Translations under genes and position numbers: made by a program | Shown here: piece by piece, positions 7,890 to 16,471 of the stretch | How the letters are laid out: every line of letters starts with the position of its first letter | How positions within the stretch are numbered: the stretch's first letter is position 1 | Origin: Microbacterium azadirachtae | GTDB lineage: Bacteria; Actinomycetota; Actinomycetes; Actinomycetales; Microbacteriaceae | Direction of reading: 5' to 3' | Length of the DNA stretch: 64,000 bases | Assembly (NCBI RefSeq): GCF_000956505.1 | Contig: NZ_JYIX01000040.1 | Coordinates: 1-64,000, forward strand | Notes under the pieces: model-generated | What the model saw: the letters and a program-made list of their open reading frames with translations, nothing else | The model's database searches: none | Told to the model about the DNA's origin: nothing

Positions 7890-10265
7890 GTGCCCGAAAC
7901 CCCCGCGACCGTGACCGCGACCGCGAGTCCGCGAACGACGATCCAGGCCGATCTGCACGACCGCGTCGCATCGCTGACCGGCCAGGACGGCTGGCGCACC
8001 CGTGCACTCCCCGCGATCGGACTGCGCTCGCTGAGCCTCTCCGACGGCCCGGCGGGGGTCCGCGGCGGCGCCTTCGGGATCGAGAGCGAAGGTGTGCTAC
8101 TCCCCAATCCGACGTCGGTCGCGGCGGGATGGGATGAACGAGCGGCCGAGCGAGCAGGGCGGCTGCTCGGCGCCGAGGCGCGTCGCGCGGGCGTCGACTG
8201 GCTGCTCGCCCCCGTCCTGAATCTGCAGCGCACACCGTTCGGCGGTCGCCATTTCGAGTGCCTCTCCGAGGATCCGCAGCTGACCGCACGAATCGGTGTC
8301 GGTCTCGTCCGCGGAATCCAGTCGGCAGGCGTCGTGGCGACCGCGAAGCACTTCGTCGCCAACGAATCGGAGACGGAGCGGCTGAGCTACGACGCCCTGA
8401 TCGACGAGAAGACGCTGCGCGAGATCTACCTCGTCCCCTTCGAGGCCGCCGTGCGCCGCGGCGATGTCGACGCGGTCATGGCCGCCTACAACAGCCTCAA
8501 CGGCGTCACTGCCACCGAGAACGACGAACTCCTGCACCGGATCCTGCGCGAGGAGTGGGGCTTCCGCGGCGCGGTCGTCTCCGACTGGGGCGCCGCACGT
8601 GCGGCTGCGGCCACCGCACTGGCCGGCCTCGACCTGTCGATGCCCGGCCCCGACGGCCCCTGGGGGCCGGCACTGGTCGACGCCGTCGTCCGCGGCGAGG
8701 TGCCCGCCGAGGCGATCGATGAGAAGCTCGCCGCCCTGTCCAGGCTCGCCGGACGCCGCGACCGCGCGACCACGTCCGGGGATCCGGACGCCGCCGCCGA
8801 CCTCGATGAGACGCTGGGCGACCTGGCGGCCTCCGGCATGGTGCTGCTCGAGAACGATGGGACGCTCCCGCTCGACGCACCGGCCCGAATCGCCCTCATC
8901 GGCCCGCTCGCCGAGCGGTTGACGCTGCAGGGCGGAGGCAGCGCCAAGGTGCGCCCGATGCCGAGGCCAGGGCTCGAGGAGCGGCTGCGGCACGCTCTCG
9001 GCGACGGCACGACGATCACGGTCGAGCCCGGCGTCGCGATCCACCGCAATCTGCCCCCGCTCGCGGACGAGCGCATCCCCGCAGGGATCACGCTGCGCTT
9101 CGAGGACACCGCGGGCACGACGCTTCTCACCGAGCACCGCCGGCACGCCGATCTCGTCCTGGACGAGGCGGTCCCCGCAGGCACCGCGCGCGTCGTCGTG
9201 TCCGCCACGGTCCGTCTCACCGAGGCGGGGATGCACGGGCTGTCCGTGCGTGGCAACGGCACCTACTCCGTCCGCGTCGACGACGGGATCCCGCAGACCT
9301 TCGCTCTGGCGGTGCCCGATCGAGATCCGCTCTCACCTCTGGTCGAACCGTACGAGCGCCGCATCGACGTCGCGGGCGACCGCGAGGTCCGCCTCACCGT
9401 CGTGCACGAGTGGGATGCCGAGGCCGACTGGCACCTCATCGATCTGGGACATCTGCCGCCCACGCCCGAGGACGATGTCCTGATCGCCCGCGCCGTCGCT
9501 TCCGCGCGGGACGCCGACGTGGCGATCCTCGTGGTGGGGACGACCGCCGAGCACGAGACCGAGGGCGTCGACCGCGAGAGCCTTGCACTGCCCGGCCGCC
9601 AGGACGAACTCGTCCGCGCGGTGTGCGCGGCGAACCCCCGCACCGTGGTCGTGGTGAACGCGGGCTCGCCGGTCCTGCTCCCCTGGGCCGAGCTGCCCGC
9701 AGCCATGCTGTGGGCCTGGTTCCCCGGGCAGGAAGGCGCCCGCGCGCTCGCGGACTGCCTGCTCGGACGGCGTGAGCCCGGCGGACGCCTGCCTGTCGCC
9801 ATCCCGGCCGGAGAGAGCGGACTCCCCTCTGTCACCCCCGTCGATGGCGTCCTCGACTACGGCGAGCGCGATCGCTTCGGCTCCCGGGCGGAGGTCGCGC
9901 CGCGCTACCCGCTCGGCTACGGCCTCGGCTACACCCACTGGGAGTACGAGACAGCTGAGGCGACGACGCGAGACGGCGAGGTCATCGTGACGGTCGGCGT
10001 CCGCAACACCGGCACGCGCCCCGGCCGCGACATCGTGCAGGTGTATCTCGACGAGGTCGGCGCGCCGCCGCGGCTGCTCGGATTCGCTCCGGTGACCGCC
10101 GACGCCGGCGCCACCGCCTTCGTCGACGTCCGGATCTGGCCCGAAGCGCTCCGGCGCTGGACGGCCTCCGGCTGGCGAGTGCCGGAGGGTCCCCTCCGCA
10201 TGACCGTGAACCGCTCCCTCGCCATCCCCGTCCTCTCCCTGGACATCGCGCTCCCCCGCACCTGA
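7890..10265 (+). CDS. Glycoside hydrolase family 3 beta-glucosidase with PA14-like insert
   Basis: The protein has 791 residues. The frame is open far upstream, but the GTG at 7890 has AAGGGG at the right distance and clears the TetR promoter. GH3 landmarks are LSDGPAGVR (Asp52 in the sugar-binding site), the KHF motif at 153-155, and SDW with the catalytic nucleophile Asp232. The second alpha/beta domain follows and is interrupted by a PA14-like beta segment, roughly residues 395-490. The chain ends with a fibronectin-III-like domain. There is no signal peptide, so it hydrolyses imported beta-glucosides inside the cell. It is co-transcribed with an MFS transporter and a carboxylesterase. Confidence 0.92.
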   Translation: MPETPATVTATASPRTTIQADLHDRVASLTGQDGWRTRALPAIGLRSLSLSDGPAGVRGGAFGIESEGVLLPNPTSVAAGWDERAAERAGRLLGAEARRAGVDWLLAPVLNLQRTPFGGRHFECLSEDPQLTARIGVGLVRGIQSAGVVATAKHFVANESETERLSYDALIDEKTLREIYLVPFEAAVRRGDVDAVMAAYNSLNGVTATENDELLHRILREEWGFRGAVVSDWGAARAAAATALAGLDLSMPGPDGPWGPALVDAVVRGEVPAEAIDEKLAALSRLAGRRDRATTSGDPDAAADLDETLGDLAASGMVLLENDGTLPLDAPARIALIGPLAERLTLQGGGSAKVRPMPRPGLEERLRHALGDGTTITVEPGVAIHRNLPPLADERIPAGITLRFEDTAGTTLLTEHRRHADLVLDEAVPAGTARVVVSATVRLTEAGMHGLSVRGNGTYSVRVDDGIPQTFALAVPDRDPLSPLVEPYERRIDVAGDREVRLTVVHEWDAEADWHLIDLGHLPPTPEDDVLIARAVASARDADVAILVVGTTAEHETEGVDRESLALPGRQDELVRAVCAANPRTVVVVNAGSPVLLPWAELPAAMLWAWFPGQEGARALADCLLGRREPGGRLPVAIPAGESGLPSVTPVDGVLDYGERDRFGSRAEVAPRYPLGYGLGYTHWEYETAEATTRDGEVIVTVGVRNTGTRPGRDIVQVYLDEVGAPPRLLGFAPVTADAGATAFVDVRIWPEALRRWTASGWRVPEGPLRMTVNRSLAIPVLSLDIALPRT

Positions 10266-10291
10266 GCTCCACCCACCCGAAAGGCGAACCC

Positions 10292-11566
10292 ATGGCTCTC
10301 AACGACGAAGCCTCCGCTCCGACCCTCGCGCCCGCGGCGACCGCCGCGCCGTCCCGCCCGCGACTCGGCACGCTCGCGATCACCCTTCCGACGACGATGA
10401 TCGTCCTGTTCATGGTGTGGACCGCGGTGCCGAGCATTCTCCTCCCGGTGCAGGTGCAGGCCCTCACCGGATCGACCGACGCCGGAGCCCTCGCGATCGC
10501 GAGCGTGCTGGGCACCGTGGCCGCCGCGATCGCGAACCCGGTCTTCGGTCACCTCTCCGACCGCACCCGCTCGCGGTTCGGGCGACGCGCGCCCTGGATC
10601 GTGGTCGGCGCGGTGAGCGGAGCGGCCGTGCTGCTGCTGCAGATCGCGGCACCGTCGATCGCCGTACTCGGGCTGTGCTGGGCCGCGACGTGCCTGACGC
10701 TCAACGCCTTCCAGGCTCCGTTCATGGCCGTCATCCCCGATCGTGTGCCCACCGCGCGGATCGGCCTCGCGTCGTCGCTCGTCGGCACCGGTCTCAACGC
10801 GGGCGTGCTCGTCGGGTCACTCATGTTCGTCGTGTTCCCCGGGCTCGCCGGATCCGGCGGCTACGTGCTGCTCGCGATCCTCATCGTTGCGGTCGCCGTG
10901 CTGTTCGTCACGATCAGCCCCGACACCGATTCCCGGGCGCTGCCCCGCGAGCCCTTCCGCCTTCGCGAGTTCTTCGCGACCTTCTGGGTCAGTCCGCGCC
11001 GTTACCCGGACTTCGCCTGGGTCTTCATCGCGCGCGTGCTGCTCATGCTCGGCTACTTCCTCCTGTTCGCGTTCCTCATGTTCGCCCTGCAGGACTACGT
11101 CGGGCTCGCGCAGGACCAGGCCGTCCCGCAGGCGGCTCTCCTGTTCGCGATCAACGGCGCCGCGTCGGTGGTCGGATCGATCCTGGCCGCCCCGATCGCC
11201 GACCGCACCGGGCGCCTCAAGGTCTTCGTGCTGATCGCCGGCGCCGGCCTCGCCGTCTCGCTCGTGATCCCGCTCGTGCAGGCCAGCATGGCCGCGATGT
11301 ACGTCTTCGCGGTCGTGAACGGCATCGCGTTCGGCATCTACATGTCCGTCGACACCGCCCTCGTGAACCGCGTCCTGCCCCGCCCGGAGGACGCGGCGAA
11401 GGATCTCGGGATCATGAACCTCGGCATGGTGATCCCGCAGGTGCTCTCCGCCTCGATCGGCGCGATCGTGGTCTCCCTCGTCGGCTACGCGGGTCTGTTC
11501 GCGATCGCCGCAGTGATCGCGGTGATCGGCGCCCTCGCGATCCTCCCGGTGCGCAAGGTCGTGTGA
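10292..11566 (+). CDS. MFS transporter, probable glycoside importer
   Basis: The protein has 424 residues and about 12 membrane helices. The loop motif GHLSDRTRSRFGRRAPW is reminiscent of the glycoside/sugar cation symporter branch of the superfamily. The start ATG is 26 nt after the GH3 stop and preceded by GAAAGGCGAA. Operon position between a beta-glucosidase and an esterase suggests that it imports the glycoside split by them; this is inference from context. Confidence 0.85.
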   Translation: MALNDEASAPTLAPAATAAPSRPRLGTLAITLPTTMIVLFMVWTAVPSILLPVQVQALTGSTDAGALAIASVLGTVAAAIANPVFGHLSDRTRSRFGRRAPWIVVGAVSGAAVLLLQIAAPSIAVLGLCWAATCLTLNAFQAPFMAVIPDRVPTARIGLASSLVGTGLNAGVLVGSLMFVVFPGLAGSGGYVLLAILIVAVAVLFVTISPDTDSRALPREPFRLREFFATFWVSPRRYPDFAWVFIARVLLMLGYFLLFAFLMFALQDYVGLAQDQAVPQAALLFAINGAASVVGSILAAPIADRTGRLKVFVLIAGAGLAVSLVIPLVQASMAAMYVFAVVNGIAFGIYMSVDTALVNRVLPRPEDAAKDLGIMNLGMVIPQVLSASIGAIVVSLVGYAGLFAIAAVIAVIGALAILPVRKVV

Positions 11567-11567
11567 G

Positions 11568-13076
11568 GTGACGGCCTCCGCCTCTCCGATCGCCGAGACC
11601 AGCCTGGGCCGGGTCCGCGGCGTCGCTCTCGAGGATGGTCTCGTGTTCCGCGGGATCCCCTACGCCCAGGATCCCGTCGGTGACCTCCGCTTCGCGCCGC
11701 CGGTCGAGCCCGAGCCATGGTCGGGGGTGCGCCCGGCCGAGGAGTTCGGCCCCGCGGTGCCGCAGACCGTCGATCTCGGGCGCCGCGAGATGTTCGGCCT
11801 CCCCGACTACGTCACGTCGGAGGCCGGATCCCTGACCCTCAACGTCTGGACTCCCGCGGTCGACGACGCCCGCCGCCCGGTGCTCGTCTGGATCCACGGG
11901 GGCGCGTTCTCCTGGGGATCCGGATCCGACCCGGTCTATGACGGCCACCGGCTGAGCACCCGGCGCGATGTCGTGGTCGTGACGATGAACTACCGACTGG
12001 GGGCACTAGGGTTCCTGAGCCTCCCCGGAGTGCAGGGATCCGGCAACGCCGGACTCCTCGACCAGCTCGCGGCCTTCCACTGGGTGAGTCGGAACATCGC
12101 CGGGTTCGGCGGCGACCCGGCCAACGTCACGGTCTTCGGGCAGTCCGCGGGGGCGGTGAGCACCGCCGCACACCTCGCCGCTCCGCGTTCCCGCGGCCTC
12201 TTCCACCAGGCCATCCTGCAGAGCGGAAGCGGCGAGATGGTCCTGTCGGCCGAGGAGGCATCAGCCCGCGCCGTCGAGTTCGCCGCTTTGCTCGGCACCG
12301 TCCCGGAGGATCTCGATCGCCTGCGCGCCGTCCCTGTCGAAGACCTGCTCGCGGCTCAGGAGCGGTTCGACGCGATCATGGAGGAGCGCGGAGAACTCGC
12401 CGCTTTCCTGCCGGTCGTCGACGGAGTACTCCTGAGCGAGAGTCCGCTCGACGCGGTGTCCGCCGGACGCGGCGCGCCCGTCCCGCTCATCCTGGGCAGC
12501 ACCAGGGACGAGGCCCGCCTCTTCACCGAGCTGCTGCCCGGCCCGGACCTCGGCGAAGACGATCTCCTCGCTCTGCTGTCGGACCATCCCGACCCTGCGG
12601 CCGCCCGCTCCGGCTACGCCGCGCTCGAGGAGCGCACGGCACCGGGCGATCTGTTCGCCGCGGTCCTCGGCGACCGCCTCTTCGCCGCCCCGACCGAGCG
12701 ACTCGCGATCGCCCACGCTCATGCAGGCCATCCGACCTGGCGCTACGAGTTCCGCTACCGATCACCGGTCCGCGACGGTGCGCTCGGCGCCTGCCACTCG
12801 CTCGACATCCCATTCGTCTTCGATCAGCTCGACACGGATGCCGCGCGCCGTTTCGCCGGCTCTGACGCGCCCGCTGCGCTCGCCGACCGGATCGGCGCAG
12901 GCTGGGTGGCCCTGGCCCGCACCGGCGTCGCGGACTGGCCGCCGTTCGATCCTGAGTCGCGTCGCACGCTGCTGCTCGATGAGCACTCTGCACCGGTCGA
13001 CGATCCCTATGGCGCACGGCGGGCACTGTGGCCGGAGCAGGGACAGCTCGCATCGGGCGGATCCTCGACGCGCTGA
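11568..13076 (+). CDS. Type-B carboxylesterase / lipase family protein
   Basis: The protein has 502 residues starting at GTG 11568, one nt after the MFS stop. It carries the type-B carboxylesterase pattern: the N-terminal RGIPYAQ, the oxyanion WIHGGAF, and the nucleophile elbow VFGQSAGA with Ser193. The catalytic histidine lies in GACHSLDIPF near residue 410. It lacks a signal peptide. As the third gene of the GH3/MFS operon it probably removes an acyl group from the imported glycoside or its aglycone. Confidence 0.9.
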   Translation: MTASASPIAETSLGRVRGVALEDGLVFRGIPYAQDPVGDLRFAPPVEPEPWSGVRPAEEFGPAVPQTVDLGRREMFGLPDYVTSEAGSLTLNVWTPAVDDARRPVLVWIHGGAFSWGSGSDPVYDGHRLSTRRDVVVVTMNYRLGALGFLSLPGVQGSGNAGLLDQLAAFHWVSRNIAGFGGDPANVTVFGQSAGAVSTAAHLAAPRSRGLFHQAILQSGSGEMVLSAEEASARAVEFAALLGTVPEDLDRLRAVPVEDLLAAQERFDAIMEERGELAAFLPVVDGVLLSESPLDAVSAGRGAPVPLILGSTRDEARLFTELLPGPDLGEDDLLALLSDHPDPAAARSGYAALEERTAPGDLFAAVLGDRLFAAPTERLAIAHAHAGHPTWRYEFRYRSPVRDGALGACHSLDIPFVFDQLDTDAARRFAGSDAPAALADRIGAGWVALARTGVADWPPFDPESRRTLLLDEHSAPVDDPYGARRALWPEQGQLASGGSSTR

Positions 13077-13319
13077 CCCTGGCTCGGCCCGCATTCGTAT
13101 CGCAAGACAATCGTCTACGCAATCGCAATTCGTCTCTTCCGCGTCGACTTTGGTACAGACGCACCAGAAATCGCGAGGATCGCACGGGGAACCCGAAGGG
13201 GGCGTGAATCGGGACAAGAGATCTATTCGCATTTATGACGAGAGAAAATCGCATGCTGGATCGATTCTCATTGATCCCGTGCTATTCCTGGTCAGTGCGT
13301 TTTCAAGGACTGGGGGACC

Positions 13320-14213
13320 ATGAACAAGCAGAACGGCAGGGATGTCTTCGTCGACGAGCAGCACCTGCGGTCGTTGGGCTGGAAGGCCCTCGACCGCCGT
13401 TTTCCCCGCATCGTCGCCCACTCGGCGATCTCGCAGAAGTGGGTGGCGAGCCGCATCTGGTCGTCGGCGTCGCACCTGACGAGCACGACGGCGCCTCGCC
13501 GGCGCGCAGCACGGATCGTCGTCGGCATCGAGGGGACGGGGCGCGTGGCGGTCCGCGACCGTTCCTATGAGCTGCCGCCGAAACACATCCTCGTGGTCCG
13601 CTCCGACTCCCCCGTCGTCATCTCATGCGAGAAGAGCTGGGCGCGCTTCTACTGGGAGTTCGATGACCTGGAGCGCGGGGACAGCCTGCTGCTGCACGCG
13701 CTGCAGGGCCCGCGTCTGCTCCCCGACCTGTACTGGAACCTCATCGCGGCGACGACCAACACCGTGGTCACGAGGGCCGAGCAGAACGACAACCGGTTCG
13801 ACGATCCGTTCCTCAACGAGTCCGTGCTGACGCTGTTCTCGGCCGCCATCGTGAACTCCCTCGCGGTGGAGAACCTGCGCAGCGACGAGCTATCGCGGCG
13901 CTTCCTCGAGGCGATCCAGCTGATCGAGGCCCGGCACTCCGATCGCGCGCTCAACGTCGCGCAGCTCGCGCGCCTGCTCGGCGTCTCCATCCCCCACCTG
14001 CACCGGATCTTCGCCGCGCAGGACACCACTCCCGGACGGGAGATCGAACGCCAGCGCGTGCTCTCGGCGCACGCCCTCATCACGTCCCGGCAGCGGAGCG
14101 GGCGGCACTCCGCCGAAGCCGTCGCGCGACTCTCCGGCTTCACCTCGACGCGCCGCATGCGTGACGCGCTCCAGCGATTCGAAGAAGACAACGCGACGTC
14201 CCTGGGCGCCTAG
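13320..14213 (+). CDS. AraC-family transcriptional regulator
   Basis: The protein has 297 residues; the ATG follows GGGGGACC. An N-terminal cupin-like sensing domain (IVVGIEGTGRVAVRD..LPPKHILVV) is followed by an AraC-type DNA-binding domain near residues 195-290. The first HTH, LNVAQLARLLGVSIPHLHRI, is clear. The second (AEAVARLSGFTSTRRM) is shorter and lacks the usual aromatic ending. It follows the GH3 operon by 243 nt and may regulate it; no operator was recognised in that gap. Confidence 0.83.
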   Translation: MNKQNGRDVFVDEQHLRSLGWKALDRRFPRIVAHSAISQKWVASRIWSSASHLTSTTAPRRRAARIVVGIEGTGRVAVRDRSYELPPKHILVVRSDSPVVISCEKSWARFYWEFDDLERGDSLLLHALQGPRLLPDLYWNLIAATTNTVVTRAEQNDNRFDDPFLNESVLTLFSAAIVNSLAVENLRSDELSRRFLEAIQLIEARHSDRALNVAQLARLLGVSIPHLHRIFAAQDTTPGREIERQRVLSAHALITSRQRSGRHSAEAVARLSGFTSTRRMRDALQRFEEDNATSLGA

Positions 14214-14622
14214 CGCAGACCTACCCCTCGTCGGAGCCGGATGAAGCCCGGGCAGGGCGGCATGCTCGGGCCTTTAGCCGCCACCCCACCCGGACCCGCC
14301 GGTAGCCCGGCGGCACCCCGGGACTCCCATAGTCCGGGGCCACGAGTGTTCGAAGATCACTGACCTCCGAACACCCGCCCCCGTGCCGGTGATCCGCGCC
14401 CGAACCCGCACCCGAATCACCGGCACGACAAAGGAATAGCACGGCGCGGGCAGCAGTCATCGAAGACCCGACGACTTCCTCTCGCACTTTCGGCGAATTG
14501 CTCTCTGATTTCGGTTTCACCACGGTTCCGAAACATTCCAGGCGATGGAATGGAGCAAATGCACTCTTTGCCTCGCGGCCAACGCCGGCGAGGCCGAAAC
14601 GACATTGTGCGAAGGGGACTCT
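14214..14622 (+). other. Hairpin-rich leader region upstream of the glycine-rich surface protein
   Basis: The 409-nt gap between the AraC gene and the glycine-rich protein gene contains no convincing gene. It folds readily: CCGCCGG/CCCGGCGG, CCCCGGGACT/AGTCCGGGG around a 5-nt loop (about 14321-14344), and GTGCCGGTGAT/ATCACCGGCAC spanning about 14381-14424. The first hairpins may terminate the AraC transcript. The whole could be a structured 5' leader, but it matches no riboswitch class I can name. Confidence 0.35.
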
Positions 14623-15726
14623 ATGGACGATTCGAACAGCAGCGAGCAGCAGAAAGAGATCGGCATTCGATCGGGGGGATCGACGAGCCGCACCATCCAG
14701 CGCAGGACGATCGTGAAGGGCGCCGCGTGGTCGCTCCCGGTCTTCGCCGCGGCCGTCGCGGTGCCGATGGCGTCGGCGTCCGGCACCCCCGCCTGCGCGA
14801 CGCAGAAGACGTTCTTCACGCTTCCGGACTCGCCGAGCGCGGCGGGGATCACGACGGTGTTCGTCGTTCCCGCCAAGGTGAAGTCGCTCACCGTGACTGT
14901 GACCGGCGGCGCCGGTGGCGCGACATTCGGATCCACCACGGTCTGGGGCGGTCGCGGTGGACTCGTCACAGCGACCGTCCCTGTCGTTCCCGGTGAAACG
15001 CTGGACCTCCTCGTCGGCCAGGGCGGCGCTTCCCGCACCGCACTCACGGCAAACCCCTCGATCCTCACTGGCGGGCAGGGGTTCGGAAACGGCGGAGACT
15101 CGGATCCAGCAGCCGACAACCCGAACAACGGCCCCGGAAGCTGGTGGGGAGGCGCAGCCGGTGGTGCAGGATCGGCGATCTTGCGCGGCACCCAGCCTCT
15201 TGTCGTGGCAGGTGGAGGAGGTGGTGCGGCTGGTCTCTACAGTGCCGGCTACACCTACTATTACGGCGGGAGGGGCGGCAACGCGGGAGTTGCCGGCGAG
15301 GCGAACTGGGCGAACGTCCCCGATGGTCGACGAATGGACAATCCCGGCGGACTCGTCGGCGGCGGCGCCGCCGGGTCCGGATCCGCGACGCCCCGTGGGT
15401 CCTACTTCCTCCTGCCTGGCCTCGCCACGAGTTCCGCGCGAGACGGCGCCGTCGGCGCGGGCGTCTCGCACTCATACGCGGGTCAGCGCTTGGGCTCCGG
15501 TGCCGGTGCCGGCGGCGGCGGTTTCGCCGGTGGCGGCAGCGGGGCGAGAGGCGGCGATGCTTCGGGCGCAGACGGCATCTACACCGTGCAGGGCGCCGGG
15601 GGCGCCGGCGGCACCAGCTACCTCGACGCCGCGTCCGGTGTCATCGGGACGATGTCCAACTGGAAACACTCCGCGTCGACGACCGGGCGTCAGGGCGGCA
15701 CGATCACGATCGAGTGGTGCGCCTAA
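14623..15726 (+). CDS. Tat-exported glycine-rich surface protein
   Basis: The protein has 367 residues from the ATG at 14623 (GAAGGGG upstream). A twin-arginine signal is visible near residues 28-55: QRRTIVKGAAWSLP, a hydrophobic run, and a cleavage-like ASASG. The mature part is built of glycine-rich turns (VTVTGGAGG, VVAGGGGGAAG, GAGAGGGGFAGG) typical of bacterial glycine-rich cell-surface domains, and ends in a compact TIEWCA. It has two cysteines in the mature region, one near each end, which could form a disulfide. Function is unknown; attachment to the envelope is inferred. Confidence 0.75.
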   Translation: MDDSNSSEQQKEIGIRSGGSTSRTIQRRTIVKGAAWSLPVFAAAVAVPMASASGTPACATQKTFFTLPDSPSAAGITTVFVVPAKVKSLTVTVTGGAGGATFGSTTVWGGRGGLVTATVPVVPGETLDLLVGQGGASRTALTANPSILTGGQGFGNGGDSDPAADNPNNGPGSWWGGAAGGAGSAILRGTQPLVVAGGGGGAAGLYSAGYTYYYGGRGGNAGVAGEANWANVPDGRRMDNPGGLVGGGAAGSGSATPRGSYFLLPGLATSSARDGAVGAGVSHSYAGQRLGSGAGAGGGGFAGGGSGARGGDASGADGIYTVQGAGGAGGTSYLDAASGVIGTMSNWKHSASTTGRQGGTITIEWCA

Positions 15727-15758
15727 CCGCAGGATCCGGCACCCGAAGCCGATGAGCC

Positions 15759-15796
15759 GACTCCTTGCGTCCCAACCCCAGAGGGCGCAAGGAGTC
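15759..15796 (+). terminator. Intrinsic terminator after the glycine-rich gene
   Basis: GACTCCTTGCG (15759-15769) pairs perfectly with CGCAAGGAGTC (15786-15796) around a 16-nt loop. It lies 33 nt past the stop codon. Confidence 0.6.
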
Positions 15797-15851
15797 TTCG
15801 GCGTTCGCGCGACGAGGAATCAGTCCACCCTTGGGTCGATTTGCAAAATAT

Positions 15852-15865
15852 ATAGACCGGTCTAT
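15852..15865. promoter_or_regulatory. Palindromic TetR operator overlapping the tetR promoter
   Basis: ATAGACCGGTCTAT is a perfect 14-bp palindrome ending 9 nt before the tetR start codon. TAGACCGGTCTA-type sites are well known in front of autoregulated tetR genes, so repression of this gene and its coupled partner is likely. Confidence 0.75.
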
Positions 15866-15874
15866 TCTGAGAAC

Positions 15875-16471
15875 ATGACATCCAAAGGGGACCTGACGAA
15901 GGCACGGCTCGCAGAGTCCATGCTCGAGCTCATCCAGACCAGCGGCTTCAGCGGCACGGGCCTGAACGCCGTGATCGACCACGCTGCGGCTCCCAAGGGT
16001 TCGATCTACTTCCACTTCCCCGATGGGAAGGAGGGCCTGGGCATCGCCGCGATCGAACTCGCCGCGAAGCAGTTCGAGGCGCTGATCGCCGAGGCGGCAA
16101 CATCCGCAGGAAACGCGGCAGACGCCGCCCGGGCCGTGATCGTGGCCCTCTCGACCATCGTCAGCGAGAGCGACTTCCGGCTGGGTTGCCCGGTCTCCGT
16201 CGTCACCCTGGAGATGGGCGCCGAGAGCGAGCGGCTGCGGCAGGCGTGCGTCACTGCCTTCGAGTCGTGGATCGCCGCGACGGCCACGTTCCTCGAGGCC
16301 AGCGGCGTCGACGCTGAGGAAGCCGGGTCTCTTGCAACCGTCGTCGTGTCGACGATCGAAGGGGCAGTCATCGTGTCCCGCGCCATGCGGAGCGTCCAGC
16401 CTCTGGCCTCGGCCGCCGACGTTGTGGCAATGCTCATCGAGCAGCGCTGCGGGGCGGGAGAGACGCGATGA
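15875..16471 (+). CDS. TetR-family transcriptional regulator
   Basis: The protein has 198 residues. The HTH reads TGLNAVIDHAAAPKGSIYFH, followed by FPDGKEGLGIAAIEL. It is of the short YxiF/LmrA-like TetR branch that often controls an adjacent oxidoreductase. The start ATG lies just after a 14-bp palindrome and its stop overlaps the next start (ATGA at 16468-16471). It therefore probably represses itself and the SDR-hydrolase gene. The ligand is unknown. Confidence 0.87.
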   Translation: MTSKGDLTKARLAESMLELIQTSGFSGTGLNAVIDHAAAPKGSIYFHFPDGKEGLGIAAIELAAKQFEALIAEAATSAGNAADAARAVIVALSTIVSESDFRLGCPVSVVTLEMGAESERLRQACVTAFESWIAATATFLEASGVDAEEAGSLATVVVSTIEGAVIVSRAMRSVQPLASAADVVAMLIEQRCGAGETR

